From positions 1-21,711 of the forward strand of contig DUQT01000062.1 in the NCBI GenBank assembly GCA_012837655.1: a stretch of DNA of 21,711 nt, in the 5' to 3' direction. The translations under genes and the position numbers were made by a program. A model generated the notes under the pieces. That model had not been told where the DNA came from and did not search any database. It saw nothing but the letters and a program-made list of their open reading frames with translations. Of the stretch, positions 1 through 7,968 are shown piece after piece. The number at the start of each line of letters is the position of its first letter. The first letter of the stretch is position 1. Origin of the DNA: Actinomyces sp. (GTDB lineage: Bacteria > Actinomycetota > Actinomycetes > Actinomycetales > Actinomycetaceae).

Positions 1-37
1 ACCGCGCCGATCTTGGAGTGTTACTTCAGCGAAGCTG

Positions 38-1024
38 TTACTTCACGAAGCCGAGCTTGCGGACAGCGTCGCGCTCTTCTTCCAGAGCCTTGACGTTGCG
101 CTCGATGCCAGCCTTCTGGCGGTCGTTGAGTTCGAGACCCTGAACGATCTCCCACTCGCCACCCTTTGAGGTTACAGGGAAGCCGTAGATGAGGCCTTCA
201 GGAACGCCGTAGGAGCCATCGGAGACGGAGCCGGAGGTTACCCAGTCGCCTTCCGGAGTGCCCTGTACCCAATCGCGCATGTGGTCGATTGCGGCGGATG
301 CTGCGGAAGCCGCGGAGGAAGCGCCACGTGCCTCGATGATGGCGGCGCCACGCTTTGCGACGGTCGGAACGAAGTACTCGTCCAGCCACTTCTCGTCAAC
401 GAGCTCCGATGCGGGCTTGCCGTCAACGGTTGCGTAGGTGACGTCCGGGAACTGGTCAGCGGAGTGGTTACCCCAAACGATCATGTCCTTGATCGAACGT
501 GACGGAACGTCAAGCTTGTGCGAAAGCTGCGAGATCGCACGGTTGTGGTCCAGACGCATCATTGCGGTGAAACGGCTTGCCGGTACGTCCGGAGCTGCAG
601 CGGAAGCAATGAGTGCGTTGGTGTTTGCCGGGTTACCAACTACGAGGACGCGGATGTCATCAGCCGCGTTGTCGTTGATGGCCTTACCCTGCGGGCCGAA
701 GATGCCACCGTTTGCTTCGAGAAGGTCGGCGCGCTCCATGCCCTTGGTGCGCGGACGGGCACCAACTAGGAACGCGGCGTTTGCGCTCTCGAATGCCTTG
801 TTGGCATCGTCAGTGATTTCAATGCCCTGCAGTAGCGGGAATGCGGCGTCGTCGAGCTCCATTGCGGTGCCCTCAGCAGCCTTCAGTGCAGGCGTGATTT
901 CCAGTAGGTTCAGCTTTACGGGAACGTCAGGGCCGAATACTGCGCCGGACGCAATGCGGAAGAGCAGTGCGTAGCCAATATTTCCGGCTGCACCAGTCAC
1001 TGTTACGATACGAGCTTCTGTCAT
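38..1024 (-). CDS. mdh: Malate dehydrogenase (NAD-dependent)
   Basis: This enzyme interconverts malate and oxaloacetate with NAD in the TCA cycle, in the cytoplasm. With the chosen start the protein has 328 residues, normal for the actinobacterial cytosolic-type enzyme. Visible motifs are the Rossmann loop GAAGNIG (11-17), the mobile substrate loop with Arg92 and Arg98 (ARPRTKGMERADLL), NPANTN (131-136), and the catalytic His187 in WGNHS paired with the Asp of LDHNRA (159). The frame is open 26 codons further upstream, but AAAGGAG lies 9 bp before the ATG at 1022-1024 and directly touches the ATG at 1031-1033, so the inner ATG is preferred. The gene diverges from the PPK2 gene. In Streptomyces, mdh lies beside a DUF3017 gene and purH; here those genes lie several kilobases away, which suggests rearrangement. 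The 3' end is followed by a near copy of itself (see findings). Confidence 0.97.
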   Translation of the reverse strand: MTEARIVTVTGAAGNIGYALLFRIASGAVFGPDVPVKLNLLEITPALKAAEGTAMELDDAAFPLLQGIEITDDANKAFESANAAFLVGARPRTKGMERADLLEANGGIFGPQGKAINDNAADDIRVLVVGNPANTNALIASAAAPDVPASRFTAMMRLDHNRAISQLSHKLDVPSRSIKDMIVWGNHSADQFPDVTYATVDGKPASELVDEKWLDEYFVPTVAKRGAAIIEARGASSAASAASAAIDHMRDWVQGTPEGDWVTSGSVSDGSYGVPEGLIYGFPVTSKGGEWEIVQGLELNDRQKAGIERNVKALEEERDAVRKLGFVK

Positions 1025-1033
1025 GATGGACAT

Positions 1034-1040
1034 CTCCTTT
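1034..1040 (-). promoter_or_regulatory. mdh ribosome binding site (decides the start)
   Basis: On the minus strand AAAGGAG lies 9 bp before the ATG at 1024-1022. The alternative ATG at 1033-1031 has no spacing from this site. The start giving 328 residues is therefore the likely one. Confidence 0.7.
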
Positions 1041-1198
1041 GTTATGACAACATTCAGGGCCCACTTCGACCCACTGGTTCCTATGGTAGTAGCCACATTC
1101 ACGTTCGTCCTAATGATTGATAGGTGTCTCAGGTCGCTTTCAGCGTTTTCTCAGATGCTTGACTTCTTTTGGACCTAGAATCTGCCTAGGAGGTACGA

Positions 1199-2326
1199 AT
1201 GGCTGGCAAGAAGCAGGTAAAGCAAAAGCGCAAGGACGCTATTAAGCGCGCGAAGAAAGCAGCGAAGCAGGTTAAGAGGGCTCGCCGCGAAGCGGAGAAG
1301 CAAAGACTTCGCGAGATCGAGGAGCGCCAGATGAGCTGGACACAAGACCCGCGTGAACTTCTGCGAGTCCCCGCAGATTTCGACATCAATAACTTCAAGC
1401 GCGATGCAACGCCGGGCTGGGAAGCCGGTAAGAAAGCAGGCAAGAAGTTCCGCAAGCAACGCGGAGAGCTCATGGCCGAATTGCAGGAACGCCTGTTCGC
1501 CCAAGCGCAAAACGGCGCACAAGACTCCGTCCTCGTAATCGTGCAGGGCATGGACACTGCCGGAAAGGGCGGCATTGCACGCCACGTCATTTCAATGGTT
1601 GACCCGCAGGGCATCCACCTAAAGGCGTTTAAGGCGCCCACGGAGGAAGAACGCAACCAGCACTTCCTTGACCGCATCCGCAAGGAACTACCTAAACCGG
1701 GCATGATCGGCCTGTTCGACCGTTCGCACTACGAAGACCTTCTGGTCCCCACCGCGCAAAAACGCGCCGGCCACACAGACGACCAGGGAATATCGTGGAT
1801 TGTTTCCGAGGACGAACTTAACTCTCGATACCATGACATCTACGAAATGGAAGTGGAAGCCACTAAACGCGGCATTCGCGTAATCAAACTGTGCCTTCTG
1901 GTTTCCTACGAGGAGCAGGGGAAGCGCCTAATGGATCGCCTACTCCGCCCAGACAAGCACTGGAAGTTCTCACCTCATGATCTGGATGTGCGTGACCAGT
2001 GGAACGCCTACCAGGCCACCTATGAGGAAGTTCTGCGTCGCACTTCCACGGAGATCGCGCCGTGGTACGTGATTCCTGCTGACCGCAAGTGGTATGCGCG
2101 CCTGGTTGCAACTGAGATCATTACTCGCACCCTGGCAGACATTGATCCCCAGTGGCCTGCAGCCGACTTCGATGTGGAAGCTTCAAAGGCTCGTCTTGAA
2201 CTATCCCTTACCGATGAGGCCCTGGCTAAGTACCAGAACGAACGCGTGGGTAAACTCATCAAGGTAGCCGTTGATGACGAGGAAGTTCAAACGGAAGTTG
2301 AAGCCATCCAAGATTCAGAAGAGTAA
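1199..2326 (+). CDS. ppk2: Polyphosphate kinase 2 family (polyphosphate:nucleotide phosphotransferase)
   Basis: PPK2 enzymes move phosphate between inorganic polyphosphate and nucleoside mono- or diphosphates. This 375-residue protein has one PPK2 core: Walker A GMDTAGKGG (117-125), Walker B-like FDRSHYED (173-180) and a basic lid segment around 247-265 with RLLRPDKHWKFSPHDLD. The first 45 residues are extremely rich in Lys and Arg and contain no domain I recognise; they could bind polyphosphate or nucleic acid, which is inference. The acidic C-terminal tail (about 345-375) is also outside the core. The family is certain from the motifs, but AMP versus ADP preference cannot be read here. The ATG has a strong AGGAGG site with a 5-bp spacer (1188-1193). 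This is the only plus-strand gene in the window, monocistronic, with a strong hairpin downstream. Confidence 0.95.
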   Translation: MAGKKQVKQKRKDAIKRAKKAAKQVKRARREAEKQRLREIEERQMSWTQDPRELLRVPADFDINNFKRDATPGWEAGKKAGKKFRKQRGELMAELQERLFAQAQNGAQDSVLVIVQGMDTAGKGGIARHVISMVDPQGIHLKAFKAPTEEERNQHFLDRIRKELPKPGMIGLFDRSHYEDLLVPTAQKRAGHTDDQGISWIVSEDELNSRYHDIYEMEVEATKRGIRVIKLCLLVSYEEQGKRLMDRLLRPDKHWKFSPHDLDVRDQWNAYQATYEEVLRRTSTEIAPWYVIPADRKWYARLVATEIITRTLADIDPQWPAADFDVEASKARLELSLTDEALAKYQNERVGKLIKVAVDDEEVQTEVEAIQDSEE

Positions 2327-2327
2327 C

Positions 2328-2395
2328 TCGCTAACGCGCTAACGCGCTAGCAAGGCTCGAGTGCTAGCAAGGCTCAACGAGTGCTAACAAGGCTC
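2328..2395 (+). repeat. Short degenerate tandem repeats after the ppk2 stop codon
   Basis: Immediately after the TAA of ppk2, an 8-bp unit (CTAACGCG-like) runs from 2328 to about 2350. Three copies of a 15-bp unit, GYGCTARCAAGGCTC, follow at 2344-2358, 2361-2375 and 2381-2395. The 8-bp period places TAA/TAG triplets at 2324, 2332, 2340 and 2348, so stops fall in all three frames within 27 bases. Confidence 0.75.
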
Positions 2396-2403
2396 GGCGT
2401 AAG

Positions 2404-2445
2404 CAAACACGAGGTCCGCCGGTTTTCCGGCGGACCTCGTGTTTG
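2404..2445. terminator. Convergent transcription terminator between ppk2 and pgi
   Basis: A perfect 19-bp stem (left arm CAAACACGAGGTCCGCCGG, 2404-2422) closes a TTTT loop (2423-2426) and is completed at 2427-2445. It lies between two converging genes. The base of the stem is A/T-rich on both sides, so it could act in both directions, although no long T tract follows. Confidence 0.82.
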
Positions 2446-2483
2446 TCTCGTTATCTACTAGAAGCGACTAACTCGTAGCAGAT

Positions 2484-2649
2484 TTACTTGTCGCAGGCGA
2501 CGCGTAGCGGCTTGCCTGCAGCATCTCACTTCACACAGACAAGTTTTGTGCCTTACTTAACGCAAGCGATGCGTAGCGTCTTACCAGTCGCAGACTTCCC
2601 TGCCACAGATATCGCGTCGCGTCTTGTTAGCTGCTGGCTTACTTGTCGC
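2484..2649 (-). repeat. Degenerate direct repeats of the pgi 3' end
   Basis: Read on the plus strand, TTACTTGTCGC occurs at 2639-2649 (the last codons and stop of pgi) and exactly again at 2484-2494. A near copy (TTACTTAACGC) sits at 2553-2563. The 2484 and 2553 units stay similar for about 40 bp (CGCAGGCGACGCGTAGCG against CGCAAGCGATGCGTAGCG) at a 69-bp period. A weaker relative of the same segment is at about 2604-2634. No gene is credible in this gap. Confidence 0.7.
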
Positions 2650-4309
2650 GCTTCTCCCAGTAGTACCTGATGAGTCCCTGCGTGGATGGATCCTGCTGTT
2701 CCAAGACCTCACGGTCACCCGCAACAGCCGGAGTCAGTTCTTTGGCCAGAACCTTGCCTAGCTCAACACCCCACTGATCGAAGGAGTCAATACCCCACAC
2801 GATGCCCTCAGTGAACGTGATGTGCTCATACAGTGCGATCAGCTGACCAAGTGCGCTTGGCGTCAACGCCGGGGCCATGATCGACGTGGTCGGCTTGTTG
2901 CCCTCAAACACGCGTGCCGGAACGATTGCCTCATCCGTACCCTCAGCACGAACTTCATCCGCTGTCTTACCAAAGGCCAGCGCCCTCGTCTGTGCAAAGA
3001 AGTTACCCAAGAACAGTTCGTGCATATCCGCGTCGCCGTCCTTGATTGGCCAGGTCGGGTTTGCAAACGCAATGAAATCAGCCGGAATCAGGCGGGTTCC
3101 CTGGTGGATCAGCTGGTAGAAAGCGTGCTGGCCATTCGTGCCCGGTTCGCCCCAGAAGACCTCGCCGGTTTGATACTCAACCGGCTTGCCATCCCACGTG
3201 ACCGACTTGCCGTTAGATTCCATCGTCAGCTGCTGCAGGTATGCCGGGAAGCGATGCAGGTACTGCGCGTAGGGCAGAACCGCGTGCGTGTGAGCGTCAA
3301 GGAAGTTCGTGTACCAAACATTCAGCAACCCCATCAGGGCAGGAACGTTGGATTCCCACGGCTCGTTCTTGAAGTGCTCATCCATCGCGTGGAAGCCGGC
3401 GAGGAAGTCCTCAAACGCCTCACGGCCCAGCACGATCGCTAGAGATGTTCCTACCGCGGAGTCAACCGAGTAGCGCCCTCCGACCCAATCCCAAAAACCA
3501 AACGCATTCTTAGGATCGATTCCGAACGCCTCCACCTTTTCAAGCGCGGTCGAAACGGCGATGAAGTGCTTGCGCACGGCTTCTTCGCGGGACTTGCCCT
3601 CGAGTGCGCCGGCCTTCTCCAGGCCGTTTAGGAGCCACTCGCGGACAACGCGTGCGTTCGTGAGCGTTTCCAGCGTGGTAAAAGTCTTCGACGCGACAAT
3701 CACCAGGGTGGTTTCCGGATCGAGGTCCTTCGTCTTCTCCCCCGCATCGGTGGGGTCAATGTTAGAAATGTAGCGGGCCGAAAGGCCTTCCTTCGCGTAC
3801 GGCTTCAGGGCTTCGTAAGCCATTACCGGACCGAGGTCGGAACCGCCGATACCGATGTTCACGACCGTCTCAATGGGCTTGCCCGTGATGCCTACCCACT
3901 CACCGGAGCGAACCTTTTGCGCGAAAGCGTAAATCTTGTCGAGCTCCGCATGAACGTCCTCGACCACGTTTTGCCCATCAACTTCTAGCTGCGCGTCCTT
4001 CGGAAGACGAAGGGCAGTGTGGAGGACGGCGCGGTCCTCGGTCACGTTGATGTGCTCACCGGAGTACATCGCTTCCATGCGCTCGCGCAGGTTTACCTCG
4101 TCGGCGAGCTGCGTTAGCGCGGCCAGAACGTCCTCGGTTAGCAGGTTCTTGGACAGGTCAACGTAAAGGTCAGCCGCGTTGAGGGTCAGCTTCTCAGCAC
4201 GCTTGGGGTCATCTTCAAACCACTGGCGGAGATTGGGCTCAAAATCCGCGGCGATCTCAGCAAGTTTTTTCCATGCTTCGGTAGTCGTCGGATTCACCGG
4301 AGTTGTCAT
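2639..4309 (-). CDS. pgi: Glucose-6-phosphate isomerase
   Basis: This cytoplasmic enzyme interconverts glucose-6-phosphate and fructose-6-phosphate. The 556-residue protein is the long PGI form with two SIS-fold domains. Clear signatures are IGIGGSDLGP (152-161), the first PGI signature DWVGGRYSVDSAVG (274-287), the catalytic Glu364 in MESNGK, the catalytic His395 in NGQHAF, and the second signature ending DQWGVELGK with the active-site Lys519. The ATG is preceded by GAAAGG about 9 bp upstream. The next gene upstream on the same strand is the phosphofructokinase, 96 bp away, so the two consecutive glycolytic steps may share a transcript. The 3' end is followed by repeated copies of its stop-codon region. 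Confidence 0.98.
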   Translation of the reverse strand: MTTPVNPTTTEAWKKLAEIAADFEPNLRQWFEDDPKRAEKLTLNAADLYVDLSKNLLTEDVLAALTQLADEVNLRERMEAMYSGEHINVTEDRAVLHTALRLPKDAQLEVDGQNVVEDVHAELDKIYAFAQKVRSGEWVGITGKPIETVVNIGIGGSDLGPVMAYEALKPYAKEGLSARYISNIDPTDAGEKTKDLDPETTLVIVASKTFTTLETLTNARVVREWLLNGLEKAGALEGKSREEAVRKHFIAVSTALEKVEAFGIDPKNAFGFWDWVGGRYSVDSAVGTSLAIVLGREAFEDFLAGFHAMDEHFKNEPWESNVPALMGLLNVWYTNFLDAHTHAVLPYAQYLHRFPAYLQQLTMESNGKSVTWDGKPVEYQTGEVFWGEPGTNGQHAFYQLIHQGTRLIPADFIAFANPTWPIKDGDADMHELFLGNFFAQTRALAFGKTADEVRAEGTDEAIVPARVFEGNKPTTSIMAPALTPSALGQLIALYEHITFTEGIVWGIDSFDQWGVELGKVLAKELTPAVAGDREVLEQQDPSTQGLIRYYWEKRDK

Positions 4310-4405
4310 TATTTTCAGCCTTTCAAAAAGGTTAAATAGAGTCGGTCGAAGTCAAACATTTCCAGCACTGCGCGTGCCGTTCTTAGCGGTTGTCTGCTTA
4401 CAAGC

Positions 4406-6691
4406 CTAGTATTTTGTGGTTTCAACTGCGTCCGCTATCGGGATCTCAACGGGGATGACGTCCCCGCGCGGCATTGAAACTACAGGAATAACGGGATACA
4501 GGGACAGCCACCACTGGTCGTAGGGACGTTTATTTTCGAGGTCGAGCTGGTCCATCATCCGGTCAACAGGGCGGGTCTCAATGTTCGATCCTGCCTGCCC
4601 GATGTAGACGGCGTCTCGGCCTCCCCTTTCCAAAATCTTGGCGAGCTCGGTGATGGCCTCGTAAACCAGACGGGTAGCAAGCAGCCGGTCAAACGGGGAC
4701 GGCGCGCCACCTTGCTGCAGGTGGCCAAGCGCGGAGTGTCGCACGTCGTACAGCCCTTCGCCTTCGGATTCGAAAACGCGGGCAAGGAATTCGCGGTTGT
4801 AGGTCGGGTGGGCTTCCTCGTTGCGAACCACAAGGAACAGCCTGCGGCCTGCGCGAAACGATTCCTTTAAGTAAGCCGCGTCCCTCGAAATGTCGGCCAG
4901 GTCGACGGGCTTCTCGTTTAGGTACACCTTTTCCGCACCCGCAGCAATACCAGCCATGAGCGCCAGGTAGCCGCATTTGCGGCCCATTGTTTCCGCTACG
5001 AAACAACGGCGTGATGCCGCGGCGGATTCTTTGATTCGGTCCAGCGCCCACACCGCGTTGTTCAGCGCTGTGTCAGCACCGATCGAGAGTTCGGATCCGG
5101 GAAGGTTGTTGTCAATCGTTGCGGGAACGAGCATCATCGGAATATTGAAAGCCGGGTAGCGGTCGCGTTCCTTTACCATGCCGTAAACCGATAGGTATGC
5201 GTTTTGACCACCGATCACCAGTAGCGCGTCGATGTTGTTGTTTTCGATTGCGCGACCGATGGCATAGTATTCCTCAACCTTTGGGATTCGGCGCCTGGTA
5301 CCAAGCTCTGCACCGCCCTTGAAGGCCCAACCTTCAACGTCAGCCCACGTTAGTTCGCGAACGTTTCCGTTCATCAGGCCGCCGAAAGATCCCTGCACAC
5401 CGAGGATTTGAAGGCCCGCGTCAAGCCCGATGCGGACCGCCGCTCGGGCGGCCGTGTTCATACCGGGTGCTAGACCACCGACATGCAAGACAGCGACGCG
5501 CTTTGCGCCCTCCTTCAGTTTTCCACTCATGTTCTGAGGCGGCTCTGACAGGATCTGGTTGATCTTCATCATCTTCACGAATGATGATCCGCGCGACCGA
5601 GCTGCGCCCTCGAAGTCCTTATTGGCGACCATTGTCGCGACGTTGCGGGTAGCGGCAACGGATTCAACGAGTGGAATGCGGGTGAGGCGGTTGTTACGGA
5701 CACCGATGATTCTTGCGGGAGTGTCCGGGGTCGCGTTTAGGACTTCCTGCGTAGCGCCATACCCCATGAGTGTTGGCATCCACCTGTCATATGCGGATGG
5801 AGTACCACCACGCTGCACGTGACCGAGGATGGTGATGCGGGGCGGGTGCTGGAGGCGCTCGCCGATCGCATCGGAGACAGCTTGAGAAGTGATGGGGTTA
5901 CCCTCTGAGTCCTTAGCGCCCTCGGCAACAATAACGATTGATTCGCGACGACCGGCTTCGCGTCCGAGGCGAAGTTTTTCCGAAACGTCGTCTTCCCAAC
6001 CGGGTTCGGGCGGGTTTTCGGGGGTGAAGACGTAGTCAGCGCCGCCGGCAATTGCGCTCATGAGGGGGAGGTATCCGCAGTGGCGTCCCATGACCTCGAT
6101 GACGAACATGCGCTGGTGGGATGCGGCCGTTGAAGAAATGTCGTCAATGGCTTCCACGACGCGGTTGAGCGCCGAGTCCGTTCCGATCGTCATGTCCGTT
6201 CCGACCATGTCGTTGTCGATGGACCCGACAATTCCAACGATCATGAGGGCGGGATAAGCGTCCGCCGTTTCTTGGGTGATGTCGCCGCGCGCAACGAGTT
6301 CCTTCACGAGTTCTGGCCATTCTTGGCGGAACACGTCCGTACCGGTCAGTGACCCGTCTCCACCAATAATGACGAGACGGTCGATTCCGCGTTCAATGAG
6401 GTTTCGGCACGCGATAAGGCGGCCCTCGCGCTCGCGGAATTCGGCGCTACGGGCGGTTCCGATAATCGTGCCGCCCTCATTGAGAATGGACGACACGTCG
6501 GACCACTCCATTTGTTGGATCCGCTCGCCCCCTTCGACGGCTCCCTGCCAGCCCTCCTTAATGGCAAAGGGGGTCGCACCCATTTCTAAGCTTGTACGAA
6601 CGACCGCGCGAACAGCCGCATTCATTCCTTGAGCATCACCGCCGGAAGTCAGCACACCAATGCGCTTTTCCGAGTGGGGTGAGGGTGTCAT
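4406..6691 (-). CDS. pfkA: Double-length, eukaryotic-type 6-phosphofructokinase
   Basis: This enzyme phosphorylates fructose-6-phosphate to fructose-1,6-bisphosphate. The 761-residue protein consists of two tandem PFK units; typical bacterial PfkA has about 320-340 residues and one. The N-terminal unit (about 10-385) has intact catalytic motifs: GGDAQGMNAA (17-26), GGDGS (110-114, with Gly113 as in ATP-using enzymes), SIDND with the proton-acceptor Asp159, MGRHCGYL (201-208) and GHVQRGGTPSAYDR. The C-terminal unit (about 396-761) has lost key residues: GGQNA replaces GGDGS (494-498) and TIDNN replaces TIDND (525-529), while GHLQQGGAPSPFDR is kept. This matches animal and fungal PFK-1, where the N-half is catalytic and the C-half allosteric. 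GGAGG... alternatives upstream (TTG 6706, ATG 6703) overlap the GGAGG site, which sits 5 bp before the ATG at 6691, so that start is chosen. Confidence 0.95.
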   Translation of the reverse strand: MTPSPHSEKRIGVLTSGGDAQGMNAAVRAVVRTSLEMGATPFAIKEGWQGAVEGGERIQQMEWSDVSSILNEGGTIIGTARSAEFREREGRLIACRNLIERGIDRLVIIGGDGSLTGTDVFRQEWPELVKELVARGDITQETADAYPALMIVGIVGSIDNDMVGTDMTIGTDSALNRVVEAIDDISSTAASHQRMFVIEVMGRHCGYLPLMSAIAGGADYVFTPENPPEPGWEDDVSEKLRLGREAGRRESIVIVAEGAKDSEGNPITSQAVSDAIGERLQHPPRITILGHVQRGGTPSAYDRWMPTLMGYGATQEVLNATPDTPARIIGVRNNRLTRIPLVESVAATRNVATMVANKDFEGAARSRGSSFVKMMKINQILSEPPQNMSGKLKEGAKRVAVLHVGGLAPGMNTAARAAVRIGLDAGLQILGVQGSFGGLMNGNVRELTWADVEGWAFKGGAELGTRRRIPKVEEYYAIGRAIENNNIDALLVIGGQNAYLSVYGMVKERDRYPAFNIPMMLVPATIDNNLPGSELSIGADTALNNAVWALDRIKESAAASRRCFVAETMGRKCGYLALMAGIAAGAEKVYLNEKPVDLADISRDAAYLKESFRAGRRLFLVVRNEEAHPTYNREFLARVFESEGEGLYDVRHSALGHLQQGGAPSPFDRLLATRLVYEAITELAKILERGGRDAVYIGQAGSNIETRPVDRMMDQLDLENKRPYDQWWLSLYPVIPVVSMPRGDVIPVEIPIADAVETTKY

Positions 6692-6696
6692 TTGGT

Positions 6697-6701
6697 CCTC
6701 C
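6697..6701 (-). promoter_or_regulatory. Phosphofructokinase ribosome binding site (decides the start)
   Basis: GGAGG is followed by ACCAA and then the ATG at 6691-6689. An upstream ATG (6703-6701) is in the same frame but overlaps this site, so the downstream ATG is preferred. Confidence 0.75.
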
Positions 6702-6728
6702 ATCAAACGGAATCTAGGTCCATCCCCT

Positions 6729-6758
6729 ATTATCGGTGTTTTAGGGTGCTTTGTGCCA
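6729..6758 (-). promoter_or_regulatory. Candidate promoter for the phosphofructokinase gene
   Basis: On the minus strand TGGCAC (6758-6753) and GATAAT (6734-6729) are separated by 18 bp, a normal sigma-A spacing. Transcription would start about 30 bp before the ATG. The -35 element is a weak match, so this is only a candidate. Confidence 0.4.
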
Positions 6759-6778
6759 GATCTTGGTAAGAACTTGAC

Positions 6779-7828
6779 TTATTTAGCCCCTTTTGCAGCG
6801 GCTTGAACGCGGTCGCGGTCACCAGCGATGAAGATCCACTCGGTATTTTTTGTGTGTGAAACTTTTCCGACCTTTTCGCCCTGCAGGTTGTGGATGCCGA
6901 TGAGGGCACCGACGTAGCGGCTGTGTTCAAACTCCAGGGCTTCCACGTGTTCTGCGCCCGCGTCGTAGAGCGCGCGAGTCATCTGTTCCTTAGTGATCCA
7001 AGATTCGTCGTTGTAGGAAATGACGTACAGGTCCGTCTTCGCCCTCGTTAATAAATCAAAGAACGCGTCTTTCATTGCTGGTTTGGAATTGAATACGGAC
7101 TTTAGTTCCGGGTCGCGCGCGTCAACGCGTTTGCATGCGACGCCGTAGACTTCCGGTTCGTCCCAGCGCACGAGCGTTTCCCAAATGTGGTAGTTCGTGA
7201 AATAGCGGTGCTGATTGTAGGGCGGGTCAAGATACATGAGGTCGGTGCGCGGGAGCTCGTCGACCAGTTTCATTGCGTCTCCGAGCTTGGCGTGGCCCGT
7301 GCCGGGAATCAGTTTGGGCGCTATTAGTTTTAGGTCGTTGTACGAGCGCGGGGCCCATTCCTTCAAGTACGCCATCTGAACGCCGGTGGTGGAGTCAACC
7401 CGGTCCGCTGCTCGGATCAGCGCGGTGAGGAGGATCGGGTAAAGGTCCGTGCCTTTGAACTCCTCCTCAATCTGGTTCCGGATCGCGTCGATGCGCGCAC
7501 CATTTTTGGGCTGAAAAAAACGAGATTTCCTGCAGAAGGTTTCGGTGAAATACCCAGGCTTTCCGGGAAGCTGGTCCAAATAGTCGATCGCTTCGCCCAG
7601 AACGCCCTCGTCAATCTTCGAGCCGTCCTGTTCGATGAAAGTCTGGGCGTAAACGTAGGAATACGTGGCCAGGTCGGTTGCCGTGGTGGTGATGCCGGAA
7701 CGCTTGAATTCTTGCGCAACGCGCGTGGTGCCGGTGAAGAGGTCGACGGCTGTGCGCGCGCCGGAAGCACGCGCGATCTGGCCAAGAACGGGAACGAAGA
7801 CGCGCTTCGAGCCCAAGTATTTGAACAA
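6779..7828 (-). CDS. Solitary D12-class adenine-specific DNA methyltransferase
   Basis: The protein (349 residues) carries the hallmarks of D12-class N6-adenine DNA methyltransferases. The extreme N-terminus FKYLGSK (2-8) contributes to S-adenosylmethionine binding. DLFTGT (29-34) is motif I, and DPPYNQ (201-206) is the catalytic motif IV, followed by HRYFTNYHIWETL. It should methylate adenine in a short DNA motif; the target cannot be read from sequence. No restriction endonuclease, specificity subunit or vsr-like gene is adjacent, so it looks like an orphan. The start is TTG (7828-7826), supported by AGAGG five bases upstream and by the KYLGSK motif, which sits at the N-terminus in this class. 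A 270-bp repeat-bearing gap lies upstream and the phosphofructokinase gene lies downstream. Confidence 0.86.
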   Translation of the reverse strand: MFKYLGSKRVFVPVLGQIARASGARTAVDLFTGTTRVAQEFKRSGITTTATDLATYSYVYAQTFIEQDGSKIDEGVLGEAIDYLDQLPGKPGYFTETFCRKSRFFQPKNGARIDAIRNQIEEEFKGTDLYPILLTALIRAADRVDSTTGVQMAYLKEWAPRSYNDLKLIAPKLIPGTGHAKLGDAMKLVDELPRTDLMYLDPPYNQHRYFTNYHIWETLVRWDEPEVYGVACKRVDARDPELKSVFNSKPAMKDAFFDLLTRAKTDLYVISYNDESWITKEQMTRALYDAGAEHVEALEFEHSRYVGALIGIHNLQGEKVGKVSHTKNTEWIFIAGDRDRVQAAAKGAK

Positions 7829-7968
7829 TGTGACCTCTATTTTTCTATTTCGAACTTGATTGTGTGGTGGGGCTTCGCGTGCGGTTGGGCTCCGGGTACG
7901 GCGGGGTTCCTTGAGAGCAAGGCCCTGTGTGCGCGGCCCGGTAGGCGGGGGCGCCTGGGCGCGGAAGC

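Noticed and set aside
1159..1181. TTGACT and TAGAAT as a ppk2 promoter
   Set aside because: The two boxes are only 11 bp apart, far from the usual 16-18, and a start from this -10 box would fall on the ribosome binding site.
2488..2670. A 60-codon plus-strand frame downstream of ppk2
   Set aside because: It starts at TTG without a ribosome site, runs antisense into pgi, and its apparent internal peptide repeat simply reflects the 69-bp DNA repeat.
4406..6691. Double PFK as an assembly artefact or recent duplication
   Set aside because: The two halves are strongly diverged and show complementary loss of catalytic residues, and there is no frameshift or stop at the junction.
6779..7828. A restriction-modification system
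   Set aside because: Only the methyltransferase is present; neighbours are the phosphofructokinase and a small membrane protein, with no endonuclease-like frame.
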